From positions 18,013,500-18,077,499 of the forward strand of contig BSQZ01000001.1 of assembly GCA_033239005.1 (NCBI GenBank): DNA of 64,000 nt, written 5' to 3'. Each line of letters opens with the position of its first letter. Positions within the stretch are counted from its first letter, which is position 1. This document shows, one piece after another, positions 34,851-47,196 of this stretch. The DNA is from Lamellibrachia satsuma. Its lineage: Eukaryota > Annelida > Polychaeta > Sabellida > Siboglinidae. The translations under genes were made by a program, and so were the position numbers. The notes beneath the pieces were generated by a model. That model did no database searches. It was not told the origin of the DNA and saw only the letters and a program-made list of their open reading frames with translations.

Positions 34851-36540
34851 GCTTTGCACACGATAGGCAAAACAATGTTAGATTTCTGCCTATATGTAGA
34901 AAGGACAAGGTTGCCAGAAGACAATCCAGGCGTCTTTCAGTACTTCCTGAATAGGGTTTTTATGTCCACGTTTGTCGACCACACCCCTTTTGGCCGAATG
35001 CCTGTTGATCAGACCGTAGAGGAGACAAGTCAACAAGGATACACATATGTCTGGAGGGACCCAGGGGTTCAGCCTCAAACCTTCACAGTTAGCAAATATT
35101 ACCTCACTGTCGAGCACCGCAGCACGTGTCTGAAGAATCTGCGTGACATGATCGAACTACAGTGTTTTTGTTTCAGCGATGCTGATTTACAGCCTTTACG
35201 TATCAGAAGGGACGATGGTGGTACGGATTCAGTTGCTGACATTCTAGAAAACCAGTGGACCAACCCATTCAACAGCAACCCGCCTGATATTGTAAGTCTT
35301 TCAACAAGCATTGCGGCTCCATTGGATGTTGTCCAAGACCGACTAAGCGTTCAGGACAATGGTGAAATGGCACAGAGAGAAAGACTGTAGACAGGAGGGA
35401 TTAAACAGTTTCATGACCGCATTCCAAGAAAGGAACTGAAAACATTCAGTAGTGTCAAGAAGCAACCAACACTATTATCAACAAAGATACTATCCTGAAG
35501 GCTGATAACTGATTGTTTGGTCACATGGTACTGATAGCAACTAGCAGAAATTTCAAAGTGCAAGAAGTACTAAAGCATCTCCTTGTCCCCTGGTCTCTTG
35601 CTAACAGTGACGGGACAATGAGAAATACCAACAAAGCTGTTTTGGCCAGAGCCACCATCCGCTTGCATCATTAATGGCATGAGTCTAATTCAGAAGATGC
35701 ATGGTGAAAACGGCATCTTTGCTGAACTGCATGAACAGATGTTCAGGGAAAGCTGGATGTGAAAGTTAAAGAATTTATATCATATTTGACGCATACAAAG
35801 ATATATCAATCAAATCAGCTGAAAGGATGCAAAGAGGGTCTGATGAAGGTGTGGTGTTTGCCAACATATCATCTCTGATCACAGAATCAAGCAGTGGGGT
35901 CGTTTGCTATTTTGCGCTTTAAGCAAAGCCAAACTGTTCCAGTTCATGGTGGAATACTGGAAGAGGCCACACATAAGGGAAAAGCTGGAAGGCAAGATAT
36001 TATATGTGACATGTGAGGTATTTCAAGCTCACAGCAGAAAGGTCAGACGAGAGGTGAATGAGCAAGACGTTACAAGAGGAGGCAGACACTCGCCTGTTGT
36101 ATGAAAAGCATGCCGCTGCAGACTATGATTCAATCAGAATTTTCGCAGACGACACAGACGTGTTGATTATTAGCATAGCTGTTAAAGCTCGTATCGACCG
36201 TAACCTTTACGTAAAGTATGACACAAGAGCCTGGACAACAAACCTCTATGTCGAGAAAATGTGTGCAGCAGTTGGACAAGGAACATGTGCTGCTCTGTTT
36301 GGAATGTAGGCATTTACAGGGTGTGACACAGTGGATCCATTCTCAGAACAATAAACTGAAGACCCTGAAACTGCTCCTTCAGAACACAACATTCCAGCTA
36401 GGATATGACCTTGGGCAGCGATGGCATCTTTCCGATTATATATTTCAAGTGTTCCAGCCACCACCTGTCGCTTGTACCCAGCAAGGGCGTCAATTTGTGA
36501 TGTCAACTAAATTTTTCGAGCCAAGAGGTGGGTGTTGAGC
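34851..36540 (+). pseudogene. Decayed transposon-associated protein (MPVDQT...FTGCDT family)
   Basis: Across changing frames the sequence follows a large uncharacterised protein family repeated in many invertebrate genomes. Landmarks in order are FGRMPVDQTVEETSQ, a NPFNSNPPDIVSLST segment, GMSLIQKMHGENG, RIDIIFDAYKDISIKSAERMQ, EADTRLLYEKHAA, IFADDTDVLIISIA and AFTGCDTVDPFSEQ. The last three blocks carry spaced acidic residues reminiscent of PIN/FEN-type nuclease folds; that resemblance is inference. At least four frame changes and several stops make it a pseudogene. Family members are usually multicopy, which suggests a mobile-element origin, but I see no terminal repeats here to delimit an element. 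Confidence 0.65.
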
Positions 36541-37980
36541 CTGACCAGTTCTGGTTTTGGTTACTATCAGGGCGAGTTGATAGTAACCAATTGGTCAAAT
36601 TTCAGGTCATGGCCCATAAACTTACTTGGTATATGCTATAAGCGTAAGCAACCCACACTGCATGTTTTCAATCCCACATGGCGTGCAGTAATAAAGATAT
36701 GATTTGCAGTATGTGTGATGTTGCACATATATCTAGAACAAATTTACTAATCAGTCTGTATACGCTGTACACTTTTTATGCTCATGCACAATTTGTATAT
36801 TATGATTTACGAGTCGTCTAAAAACTATTACTGTAAATTGTGTTTTTCGTGCATGCGTACAATCCACATTTTCTCAATATTTAAAAAATATTAATGCGTG
36901 ATAATTAATCGGATTGTGTAGATTGTTATACAAACACAAGCAATAATTCAGTTGGACGTAACATACTGTGGCTGTAGCCAATACATTTAACACATAAGAC
37001 AACTGTTACAGAAATTAAAGCTTTAATAGATGTAATATTTGTTATTTCAAAGTTAATACAAACATGGGCGGTATACAAGCAATATAATTAATACATGAAT
37101 ATATTGGTTATTATATCATAACACAATTATACAATATGAACTCCATTGTGGGTACTTCATAGTTATATCATGACCAATGAAAATTCAACCGAAAAATGTT
37201 TTGGTTACATACAACTGATTTGGTTACATACATCCAAAATAAAAGTCTAATTGCTGTGCAATGTTATGATGTTGCAACATCTTTTGTAATATCAAGACCA
37301 ACACACATATAAAATGTTATCAACCAACGACAAATCCCTGAATAATGCCTAAACATTGAGCAAATATTCATAATTCAACAGTTCATTGTAATTAAAACAT
37401 CCAAAACGATGTGATCAGAAAAACACAACAGATCACCAATAATGGAAAAACTGGTGCAAACATTAGTCAATTCCAGGACAATAAAGAATGCTATGGTACT
37501 TGTATATTGCATAGACATCTGAGTGATAAAAACAGGCACCAAAAGCAAGTTTAAATGGTACACTGGCTTCTGAAGTATTCACCTTCACAACGCAATTGGT
37601 GCTTTGTTGCTTCCCAAGTCTCTGCTCATACAATTGGACCTCAAACCTCATTCATGAATTTCTACAAGTGAATGCTGTCTATTTCCCCATAGAGCGGTTA
37701 CACCCGAGACAGTCAGTCTTAAGACAGACACAATTCTGACAATAACCAGCATGGTCAATTATTTAAAGGCAAGAAAACATCCTGAAACGTTTGTTTTGTT
37801 ATACATGTATTTCATATATTTAATTAAAATGTATAAAGTGATCTATACAGAAACTTAACTACTGTCAGTAGATAGTGGGCAAAGACATTTAATGTCAAGA
37901 ATATTCTAAAATATTCTTGTTTGTGTTGTGGTTGATTAATGGAGGGGGTAACAGCCCTGGGCCCCGACACCACTTGGTAC
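36541..37980. other. Intergenic stretch, no gene seen
   Basis: AT-rich sequence between the transposon relic and the USP 3' end. The 3' UTR of the USP gene (minus strand) should lie in its right part; ATTAAA in minus orientation near 37817 is a possible signal. Confidence 0.4.
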
Positions 37981-37988
37981 ACAAGCCT

Positions 37989-38946
37989 CTAGAAGAACCA
38001 GTGCTGTATGTCTGGTGGCACCACAGTGACCGGCACTTGAGAATGGTGTATGACGTACTCGCTGACACTCCCAAGCACAGAGCGTCGGATTACACCAAAA
38101 CCACGCGTGCCCATCACGATCATGTTGGCGTTGTACTTCTTGGCTGCTTCGACAACACGTTCGCCTGGCTTGCCGACTTCAAAGTGAACATCACCCTTGA
38201 TGTTGAGCTCACCCAGTCTCTTCTCGTACTTCTCAACGAGACCCTTGCCTTCCTGGCGTGCATGTTCCATCATCTCTGCCCACGACTCAGCTGGTGGAAA
38301 TCAAACATACTTTAATAATAAAACTTCCATAGCACCCAAGTTATCAAGGACCCAAACTCAGTGGTGATATCATGAACAAGGATGCACAAGTCATGATGAT
38401 GACATCATCAGAGCAAGGGACTGCCAAGGATTTGGGGAATGCAATCAAACATGTCTTGAGATTTTTGAGGTTCCAAGGTAACTATGGTTTCAGATGATTT
38501 TAACATGATGGGGAATTTGTTCCAGATTTTGGGTGCAGCTACAAAGAAAGTGTGCTATCGTAGGTTAAGCTTTAGTTAGTTTCAGGAACAAAAAGGATAC
38601 ATCATAGTAACATACATTGACACTATTGTATTCCTGTCAATACCTATAAATAGATTACACATTGCATATCATAATATGTTAAAATTATTTCTTGGTTTAT
38701 CTAAATATGAAAGTACCAGTTTTTTATGCACTCTATTTGATTGACAATGTTGTCAATCTGTAATTAGAAACTTAGCATATAGATTTATGAGTAGATTAAA
38801 TAGTTCATCTAATTATATTATAAGAGATATATTAGTCACTGGCTTGCGTTTTTGTTTATTGCAGCTCATTACTTTGTATTATTTTAATGTCTGCTTTTAT
38901 TTTGTGCAATAACATATGAAACTCAGATTGCATGTATTATGATGTG

Positions 38947-39044
<98 letters not shown>

Positions 39045-41487
39045 TAGTGTAATTATAATCGATCAATTTGCAACACCACAAGCTAAAACCCCAGTTGGTA
39101 TCTTGAAAATAAACACACTGGTAATATCTAGTCTTGCAAGTCAACAGTAGTGGAAATGAGATATTGCAAAAAGTACAGATTTGTTTGTATCAGGATGAAT
39201 AAGGCTTGTCTACTCACACTTGAATGAGTGTTCAGCCAGCATTGGTGAAGTGAGATGGGCTTCCTGGCAATGCAGAATCTCCACTTTATTTTCTGGCTTG
39301 TGCACATGCTTCATATACCCTGTAAACAAAGCACATACATTGGGTCTTTTTTGGTATATGTTGCAAATACAGGAAATAGCGCATTTTCATGAAATGTCAA
39401 CATCACTGTTAGTTAATCACAAATCGAGAACATCTTCTCTTAATTCTGTAACCAATTATTTTGTTACTGGAACTGATTAAAAATATTAAGTCATCGAATA
39501 AGGAAATTTTGAAGAGTTGAAACTATATACGCCAGGTTGGCATGTAACGAAGTAAAAGTACTTTGTTACAATACTTGAGTAGTTATTTCAAGTAATTGGC
39601 AAGTAACGAAGTAGAATTTTGACTAAATACTTTTACTTGTAACAAAGTAGTTTTATTTAAAGTAATGCGACTTTTTACTTCATTATTTATTTACTTCGCA
39701 ATATATATTCGTTACATTTTTAGCGAAACCGCTGCTGTCAGTGACACTTCATCGTCAATGACATTTCATAAACTGTGCATAGTCGCCAGGCCAACAGCTA
39801 TTAATATCATCCAATCTCATGCCAGTTTGCGATCATATTTGCATACAAACCTCTCTTTGGGAAATCGACGCAACCATTGTTTTATATATACGTCAGTGAA
39901 TGAAGTCTGCTAAACATTGGCATAGGTTAGGTCAAGGCTGTTGACATGAAATGCCACACCGAGCACACAACGCTTGAACACCATCTCAAACCATGATGCA
40001 AATGTCTCCATTGCACCATATAAACTATTAATCAGTAAGTTTCCAATATGTGTTATAAATATTAAATTTTGCAATTTCTACAATGCATTGACAATCCCCA
40101 TACACTGACACAATTCTGATATTCATGAGTGAACGTGCATCGCCATCGAACTTCAGCAATTTTCGCCCTTTGTCAGCCTTACCGCCTTGCATCAGCATTA
40201 AATAGCATTTTTCTTTCAAGAATAAAATTCATATTGAGATGTTTAATAAATTCATAGTAATGATTACTCTACAGTAAAGAATTGGTACTCTGCCATATTG
40301 GCAGCATCTTTTCCCAGCAATGGCTTATTGAAACTGACCTATAATAATCATGCATAGGGCCAGGGGCCCTGACAAGGCACACTTTTAATTGCAATTAGCA
40401 ACAACATTCCTCTGTTGCACTGGTCTGTCTTCTGATCAATTCTAGCCCCAGCTGGTACCAGGTAACCAACACAGTTAGTTGCTAAAGCCTATTTTTTTCA
40501 ATGTTTGTGTGAGCTGATAAGACATGTCTGGGAAGACATGAGAAGGTGGGAGTTCACAAGCCAGATGGCTAAGCTAGGCATCAAATGTCTTTGTTAATTT
40601 TACTATGGACAGTGCTAGGCAGTATTACCTCTGATCAGAGAGGCTACTACTACTACTACTGGACTGACCCTTTACCTATTCAGATACAATCACACCTGCG
40701 TATACATATCCTGTTTTACAATCTAGCTCCTCCCATACCCCAGTGGAACAGGTCGATAAAAAGACAAATTGTGCCTCATCATTAATTAAGTTATGTATTT
40801 AACTGAAATCATTTGATGTTGTGAGCTCTCATTAATGATAATGTAATTTTCCAAGCATCCAAGTGAGCACCATGTTCAAGGGTGGCAGACCTACTAACCA
40901 GCTAAGGCTGTCTGGGGACACTTTGTTATAAGCAGAGTGGTTGCAAAACAGTTGCTAGATGCAAGTTTTGTAACTTATATAATATTACTCATGATTTTGT
41001 TTTTATTTCTGAGTGTTGTACTTTTACTTCAAGTACTTTCGAAAAGTAGTTTTACTTTTTACTCAAGTACTTTTTTACAAAGTACTTTTACTTTTTACTC
41101 AAGTACTTTTTTACAAAGTACTTTTACTCAAGTAGAAAAAATTAAAGTAATTCAGTCAACCCTAATTATACGTCTTTTAAATAGACAAATCTTACAGAAA
41201 CAGTATGACAAAATCTTTAATTATATCGCAATATTTCGGTAGTAACACGGATTTGTGCCAGTGTGCCTAGAGATGCGGTGCCAAGCGAAGCCGAAGGTCA
41301 GGGACAGGGTCTAGGACTATATCCTCCATGACAACATACACAACCTACACAGAAAGGCAGTTTCCGACTGCTTGCTAGCGTCTACCGGAATGACGACAGT
41401 GTTTGCACGGTTGTTGTTGTCGGGTTGCAACTGTTTCTTGCGCCCTAGAGGAGGACGTTCCTCTGGTTGTGACTGCCCAACTCCCAT
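37989..41487 (-). CDS. Universal stress protein (USP) family protein
   Basis: Three exons with matching phases: 41349-41487, 39218-39319 and 37989-38290, 543 bases or 180 residues plus stop. The USP fold spans about residues 29-173: NTVVIPVDASKQSETAF (strand 1 and ATP-binding Asp), YMKHVHKPENKVEILH, the helix EHARQEGKGLVEKYEKRL, and NANMIVMGTRGFG. The ATP-binding pattern G-x2-G-x9-G-S is complete at Gly141, Gly144, Gly154 and Ser155, followed by VPVTVVPP. This points to an ATP-binding, UspFG-like member. The N-terminal 28 residues are a polar extension rich in Gln, Pro, Arg and Asn. Intron 1 contains a hAT-like element. Biological role in animals is poorly defined. A paralogous first exon lies at 61285-61438 in the opposite orientation. 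Confidence 0.94.
38590..38890 (+). pseudogene. Fragment of a non-LTR retrotransposon C-terminal RT region
   Basis: Translation from about 38650 reads RLHIAYHNMLKLFLGLSKYE and, after one TGA, VIRNLAYRFMSRLNSS and YIIRDIL. This matches the AYNN...RKLFGLPRYxSAS and VIRxLIYxFxxRL pattern in the C-terminal part of several LINE proteins. It is a short dead fragment in intron 2 of the USP gene (38290 to 39218), on the opposite strand. Confidence 0.55.
38949..39040. repeat. (AT)n microsatellite
   Basis: A TA dinucleotide run of about 90 bases in USP intron 2, just left of exon 2. It causes IYIYIY frames on both strands. Confidence 0.97.
39533..41164. mobile_element. Non-autonomous hAT-like DNA transposon (diverged ends)
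   Basis: The left end starts CAGGTTGGCATGTAACGAAG followed by TAAAAGTACTTTGTTAC. The right end is, on the plus strand, AAGTACTTTTACTCAAG running to CAGTCAACCCTA, so the two ends are inverted copies of a CAGGGTTG-type terminus with repeated AAGTACTTTTACT subterminal words. The flanks ATATACGC and ATTATACG suggest an imperfect 8-bp target duplication. The interior has no transposase. It occupies most of intron 1 of the USP gene. Confidence 0.6.
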
Positions 41488-41620
41488 GTTTCGAAGCCTT
41501 CCGTCGTCTGTTCACCTTTGCCCGCTGAGCGTAGTGACCGTGGTAGTGACTGGCCACAAGCTCTGCGTTGGCGTTTAGCTCTGATCGGACCCCCGATCTA
41601 TAACGTAAACGACATCTCAT
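41285..41620. other. GC-rich 5' region of the USP gene
   Basis: A GC-rich island surrounds the first USP exon (41349-41487) and extends to about 41620. By analogy with the island at the CAP gene this is the likely promoter and 5' UTR. No TATA box was identified. Confidence 0.4.
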
Positions 41621-41754
41621 ACACGTCTATGGTTTAGGGTATTTCTTTTGACGTTTATCGTGCGGTGTGTAGGTGCGTGTATGAAATGGCGACAGATTTT
41701 TTGCATGGCCATATACTGAACACATAAAATGTATATAAAAACCAACACAGACAT

Positions 41755-42970
41755 CAGTAGGAGAAATAACCTTGGATTGATTAGGAAAAATATAAAATTT
41801 GTTATAAGAAAACAGAGCTAATTATTTATTAATTTTTCATTTCACTTACACATAATGAACATTTGTAAGGCTAGAGATAAGCATTTTATAGTTTGCCCAT
41901 ATCTTAACCCAGTTTTTATATCTATTCTGTTTTTAAAAATGTTAGTAGAGTGTGCAGATATAATATCATTGGACAAGGAATTCCATACATCCACCACCCT
42001 TTGACTGAAAAATCGGCGTCTGCATAGCTTCATACATTGTTTGTTTAATTTTTTACTGTGGCCTCTGAGGTTATTTAGATTAATGTTAAAAAACTGATCT
42101 GGGTCTATGTTCTCTTTCCCAGTTAACAACTTAAAAGTTTCAATTAAATCTCCTCGTAATCTCCGTTCTTCAAGCCTATAAAGTTTTAGTTGTGTTAATC
42201 TTTCCTCATATGTAAATTCCTTTAATCCTATAACCAGTTTTGTTGCCCTGCGCTGTACCTTCTCAAGCATTAAAATATCTTTTGCATAATAAGGTGACCA
42301 TGCCTGTATGCAATATTGTAGATGTAGTCTAATATAAGTATTATAAACAATGTTGAATGTTTCTCGGCCAAAGTGAATAAATGCTCTCTTTACAGAATGC
42401 AAAACCACCATAGCTTGTTGTGTTGCTGCAACAACGTTTCTCCCATTTAAAATTATTTAACATCCAGACACCTAGATCCTTCTCTTGAACTGTTTCTGCT
42501 AAAATGATATTATTATTTTCGGTTGTCATGGTGTACTCGAATTTTGGATTGTCTTTGCCTATGTGATCCTTTTACACTTACTAGTGTTGAACGTTAGGCA
42601 CCATCTATTAAACCACTCATTTAAATTATCTAAATCAGCTTGTAAGATTTCACAGTCAGATTTGTTTTTTAATGTTCTGAATATTTTGGTGTATTGTCTG
42701 CAAACATTTTTACATTACTACTTACTGTCTCTGGTATATCATTTACATAAATTAAGAAGACAATAAACAAATGGAACAGATGGTTATGTAAATGCTAGCA
42801 GTGTGAATATGTTTAGGAAAAATTATAAATGTGAATATATGTAAAAAATAAAAATGATAAATATCTCAGAAGAGCGGGTTACACATAGATGAAAACTGGT
42901 TGGACTCTAGATAAGTCAATGGCTTTCTTATCCATTTGCCATCTGGGCTATTTTGTTTCGGATGGATGCT
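41755..42970 (+). mobile_element. CR1-like LINE 3' remnant, interrupted by an opposite-strand LINE fragment
   Basis: At 41755-41822 the plus strand encodes a diverged copy of the LGLIRRNI...KGKKLII segment of the LINE at 9-12.5 kb. At about 42770-42850 it resumes with a diverged [12 protein letters not shown] segment. It then enters the family's 3' UTR (GTTGGACTCTAGATAAGTCA, CATTTGCCATCTGGGC) up to about 42970. The material between is an opposite-strand fragment, so the older plus-strand copy was split or partly replaced. About 140 codons of the plus-strand copy are missing. Confidence 0.7.
41842..42770 (-). pseudogene. LINE reverse transcriptase C-terminal fragment (minus strand)
   Basis: Read on the minus strand from about 42770: FLIYVNDIPE, NVKMFADNTPK (the catalytic FADD box changed to FADN), KDLGVW, then YIRLHLQYCIQAWSPYYAKD, LEKVQRRATKLVIGLKEFTY, RRLRGDLIETFKLL and FFSQRVVDVWNSL. 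The C-terminal 189 residues remain open, but there are frame changes near 42430 and 42550. It is a CR1-group relative of the element at 9-12.5 kb but clearly a different subfamily. Confidence 0.85.
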
Positions 42971-43148
42971 TAGATTTGTCATAATGGATAGGTACTATAA
43001 GATACACATGCAATGGAACCAAGGTGGGCCTGTCCCACCCAATACGTTCGGCAGGGGGCTTGAGTATACTTTGCCCCCCAACTTTTGCAGAAGGCAGACT
43101 TGGTGGGGCACGTGACTCTCAACTCCATCCGAGGCCATGGCTCGCAAC

Positions 43149-44536
43149 CAGGCTTGTTAACAAATGCAATTGAATATTGAGCATTTGAATGCGCATTCAA
43201 ATGCTTCCATAAAATTGTAAATGCATTTGCATTTGATTGCGTACCTTAAACATTTGCATGCGACCCACAAACATTTGATTTGTCAAATGCACAAACAAAT
43301 GCATGTGTAATTCTTTGAATAATTATTATTGTTAGATTCACTTTTACAAGTTCACAACATGCCATTGAAAAAAGTGCTCTGTAGTGAGCATTATCCTCAG
43401 CAGATTATGAAATCTTTGTCTGACCTGTGAATCCACTTTCACAATGTGCTCTTTGAAAAAGGGTTCCATAGGCCAACTGGTCAATGCCTGAGCTGTTATT
43501 CATACAACTTGAAAAGACCAACTGGTCTATAAGTTGATGGCTTCAGAGATGACCTGTTCAATGAAACAAATCAAACAATGCCGGCAAACGACTCCCTTGT
43601 GTTGTGTTTGCGTTGTTGGGGTGAGTTGGGGTGGCAGCTCATTGGGGGAGTAAACATTAGCAATGCCAGTCCTGAATATTTACAGCCAGAGAGAGTGATT
43701 AGTGGTAGCTGTAATTATCCACCAGGTTATCTTCCCAGTGACCCCACCAGTGGACAGTCTATTGTCGTGGGTTCCCCTTCCATTCTGGCCTACCTGAAGG
43801 ATTCGCTTTCATTCCCAGTAAACTGTCAATTGTCTATTCCTCCCATTTCCACCACCTCTGCAGGCCTGGACTGTGTGACTCAGTATATGACTCTACAGAC
43901 ATGTTCGTGTAGTGGCACTGGTATGTAGTGGTGATACTTAGTGGTTACACTAATGTAGGACTCTACAGACATGTTCGTGTAGTGGGACTGGTATGTAGTG
44001 GTGATACTTAGTGGTTACACTAATGTATGACTCTAAAGACATGTTCGTGTAGTGGCACTGGTATGTAGTGGTGATACTTAGTGGTTACACTAATGTATGA
44101 CTCTACAGACATGTTCGTGTAGAGGGACTGGTATGTAGTGGTGATACTTAATGGTTACACTAATGTATGACTCTACAGACATGTTCGTGTAGTGGGACTG
44201 GTATGTAGTGGTGATACTTAGTGGTTACACTAATGTATGACTCTACAGACATGTTCGTGTAGTGGCACTGGTATGTAGTGGTGGTACTTAGTGGTTACAC
44301 TAATGTACTACTGTATTTATTAAATAAATTAATAATGTGTTTGCATACATTACGTTGCATTTTCTCCAAATAAAACAAAATGTTAACATAAAGCCAAAAC
44401 ATATAAAATAATTCAATTGCAAACGTGTAACCAAAAAATTTGCATGCATTCCTGGAAAATGGCATTTGCATTCCCATTTGAATCAAGTGAAACATTTGCA
44501 TTCAAATGAGTTGACAGGAATTTGTTAACAAGCCTG
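43149..44536. mobile_element. Non-autonomous hAT-like transposon with perfect 8-bp target duplication
   Basis: The terminal inverted repeats are CAGGCTTGTTAACAAAT at 43149 and its reverse complement ending CAAGCCTG at 44536. The direct flanks are identical: CTCGCAAC at 43141-43148 and again at 44537-44544. An 8-bp duplication and a CAGG start are hallmarks of the hAT superfamily. Both ends have repeated subterminal words around CATTTGAATG/CATTCAAATG. No transposase was found. The frame at 43578-43928 has no recognisable domain. The element, 1388 bp, carries an internal 70-bp minisatellite. Confidence 0.88.
43883..44309. repeat. 70-bp minisatellite inside the hAT-like element, 6 copies
   Basis: The word CTCTACAGAC recurs at 43891, 43961, 44031 (as CTCTAAAGAC), 44101, 44171 and 44241, each followed by ATGTTCGTGTAGTGG and TGTAGTGGTGATACTTAG. 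Copies differ at only a few sites. It lies wholly within the transposon. Confidence 0.95.
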
Positions 44537-44807
44537 CTCGCAACCAATGACTTCATACCTCTCAATAATCAACAGCTTCCGATGCCTATGAGACCAATTT
44601 GAGTTTTTGTGATTCTTTAACAAATATGTTTTTTTTGTATGTGGAATGATATTTTATGCTAAAATATGACACAATGAAAACAGATGGTTTTCTCAAAAAC
44701 GAAAATATCAGGTAGTTGTATCTGTAAACCAACTATTATAAAATAAAAGGCCTAATTGTAATTCACAGTTGGAAATTCATTTATTAAAAACACCTATGTT
44801 AACAAGG

Positions 44808-44808
44808 A

Positions 44809-44848
<40 letters not shown>
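44808..44848. repeat. (ACGC)n microsatellite
   Basis: About ten copies of the tetranucleotide ACGC. Confidence 0.95.
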
Positions 44849-44940
44849 TGCACGGATGGTTTAATGAATAGACGGAAGACATGTGAAGGGCAATAACAGG
44901 ATCCAGATACACAACCACAAAACACAGAATCACAATACAT

Positions 44941-45100
44941 GATGCATAACTACAAGATACTTGTAGGTATATCACTGTCAGACAACCATGATGCACATAA
45001 CTACAAGATACTTGTAGGTATGTCACTGTCAGACAACCATGATGCACATAACTACAAGATACTTGTAGGTATGTCACTGTCAGACAACCATGATGCACAT
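44941..45100. repeat. 51-bp tandem repeat, 3 copies
   Basis: The unit begins CTACAAGATACTTGTAGGTA (starts at 44950, 45001 and 45052) and continues TGTCACTGTCAGACAACC. The first 18 bases form a near-perfect palindrome (TACAAG...CTTGTA), so each copy can fold into a hairpin. Confidence 0.92.
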
Positions 45101-46149
45101 ACTCATGTTGCCATCACTTTTATAGAATATTCAGTAAAGAAATGTACATTTTCAACACACATTTAAATCAATAAAACAAATAATATCAATGGCAACACAC
45201 TTTCCATAACAGAAGAATGCCAAATAATAACACACAATATATTATTAAGCTCTGCCATACCATCCGACTTGCAAGATAGAAAGTGACATGTTTTTTATGA
45301 CAATGACAATTCCATGGAGAATGGGTCTTGTCTAGTGTTTGCATGGTCTCCATTGGGCTTAGCAATACAATATTGAGACCCATTCTCTAGTGTTTGGATG
45401 GTCTCCAGGACTATTTCTGTGAGATTCATATCAATTCATCAGCAATAAATAATGTTGTTTATGAACAAGTATTTCATGAAGTATTAATCATTCTGGCAAG
45501 AAACAATTACAGAAACTTGAGTGTTGGTGTTGGCATCAGTGTATCAGCTTTATAGTGAATTGAGTTGCTGGTCTGCCATTACGTGTTTAGCTTGGTTTGC
45601 TTTATCTGGATGTTTTGAATGTTATTCCATTGACAGTACTGAAACGTTTCTATGTCTCAATGTTTTCAATAGTTAGTATTTGCTATTCCTCAGTTGCCTT
45701 CAATTGATCATAACCCACACCGCATGCGACTGGTTTCTGTCAGGGATGGCAATAATAACACTGTAGTTTTATTAGAACTTTACTTGGTCTACTATGAAGT
45801 GGTATGCCCATGGTGAATATTTTAACATGTATAGTTTATTTAAATGCTTTTTATCACAGATAACAAACTATGTCTGTTTTGGAAGAAACCTGCAGCCAGC
45901 TATCGAAAACAGAGCCCTTTCGACTGTAATCATCGTGCAGTGAATTAGGTGTAAACAAGGAACACTAAATTTCTTTTAGCAAAACTTTCTATGAAACACC
46001 AGTAAGGTACGAGTTATTTTCAGCAGCACACACAACAGTATATAAACATTTCTGAACAGTCTTGAAAATATCATAATACAGGTATTAGAAGGACAGAGAT
46101 TACAATGTGTTTGACAAATTCGGTAATATATACATAATAAAACACACTT

Positions 46150-46520
46150 ACACATGTACAAGAGGAAGACCGAGACTGAGGTGGGACGACTGAAGAGAGA
46201 TGTTGTGGGAGTGGGGGGGAGTGGGGAATGAGAACGAGGGATGGGAGAGTGAAGATGGTTGGTGGAAACAGCAGTAATAATAAAAATATACTTTTTTGTA
46301 CTACAATGTGTACAATTTTTGTACTACAATGTGTACAATTCAGTTAAAACAATGTTTACTGGGTACATAAATAGAGAGCAATGAGAGAGCAGTGAAACGG
46401 GACTAGTGACGAAAGAGAAACAAAAATCAACACCACCAGTATTGGTGCCTGCCTCACCCTGGACTACAGGGACAGAGGAGAGCAACAAACAATACATAAC
46501 ATTTCCGCATAACATACCGT
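46150..46520 (-). repeat. Dispersed repeat, copy 1
   Basis: In minus orientation it contains TTGCTCTCCTC, then GGGTGAGGCAGGCACCAAT, then TTTCGTCACTAGTCCCGTT, and near its other end CACCTCAGTCTCGGTCTTCC. The same words occur in the same order on the plus strand at about 63105-63320. This is an interspersed repeat with no recognised protein. Confidence 0.7.
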
Positions 46521-46822
46521 GTACATTTGACACAGTAGAAGACACATTTAGTGAATTGTGGTAGAAATATAACAAGTGGAACAGAGTCTGGTTGAGTAGT
46601 TTCTTCAACAGAACAAGCTGCCATGAAACCTGATTCCCCACCATTGAAACAGGCCATAAAACATTATATCCACTGGAGATTGTCCAATTAAGAAAAAACA
46701 TGATACCCATGTTGCCATGACAACTTGAAAAAGGCTGTTGTTACAATCACACTGTCACTGCTGTATGGTCTCTATTGTTGATTGTTGTGTTGTCATGGCA
46801 ACACAAATCACTTGGATGCTGT

Positions 46823-47158
46823 TCAGAAACAGTCTGGCTGTTGCTGTGAGTACCAGTTGGGTAGTACCCTCCCCACAGCCGCTTCCTCTTGAGAAAACGA
46901 GTAGGAATACTGCAAACAGCCAATTACACTTCTAATTGATTGACACTGTCATGGTTTAAAATTTATAATATATAATGTAAGCAGGCATAAAATGAGATGT
47001 CAATCAAATTTAACTACACACACACAGGCGCACACGCGCTTAATTGATTGACACTGTCATGATTTCAAATTTATAAATAATGTAAGCAGGCATAAAATGT
47101 CAATTAAATTTAACTACACACACACAGGCACACATACACAGGCACATGCGCACTCACA

Positions 47159-47196
<38 letters not shown>

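Larger units (their letters stand above)
44545..46149. other. Intergenic stretch with two small tandem repeats
   Basis: Apart from the (ACGC)n run and the 51-bp repeat listed separately, no gene or domain was recognised. Confidence 0.4.

Noticed and set aside
37917..38315. Plus-strand 132-codon frame over the USP last exon
   Set aside because: It lies antisense to the USP exon with clear family motifs (GTRGFG, VPVTVVPP) and has no recognisable domain itself.
44935..45110. CRISPR-like regular repeats, also considered for the 39-bp and 70-bp repeats
   Set aside because: Units are directly adjacent without unique spacers, the genome is animal, and no cas-like genes are present.
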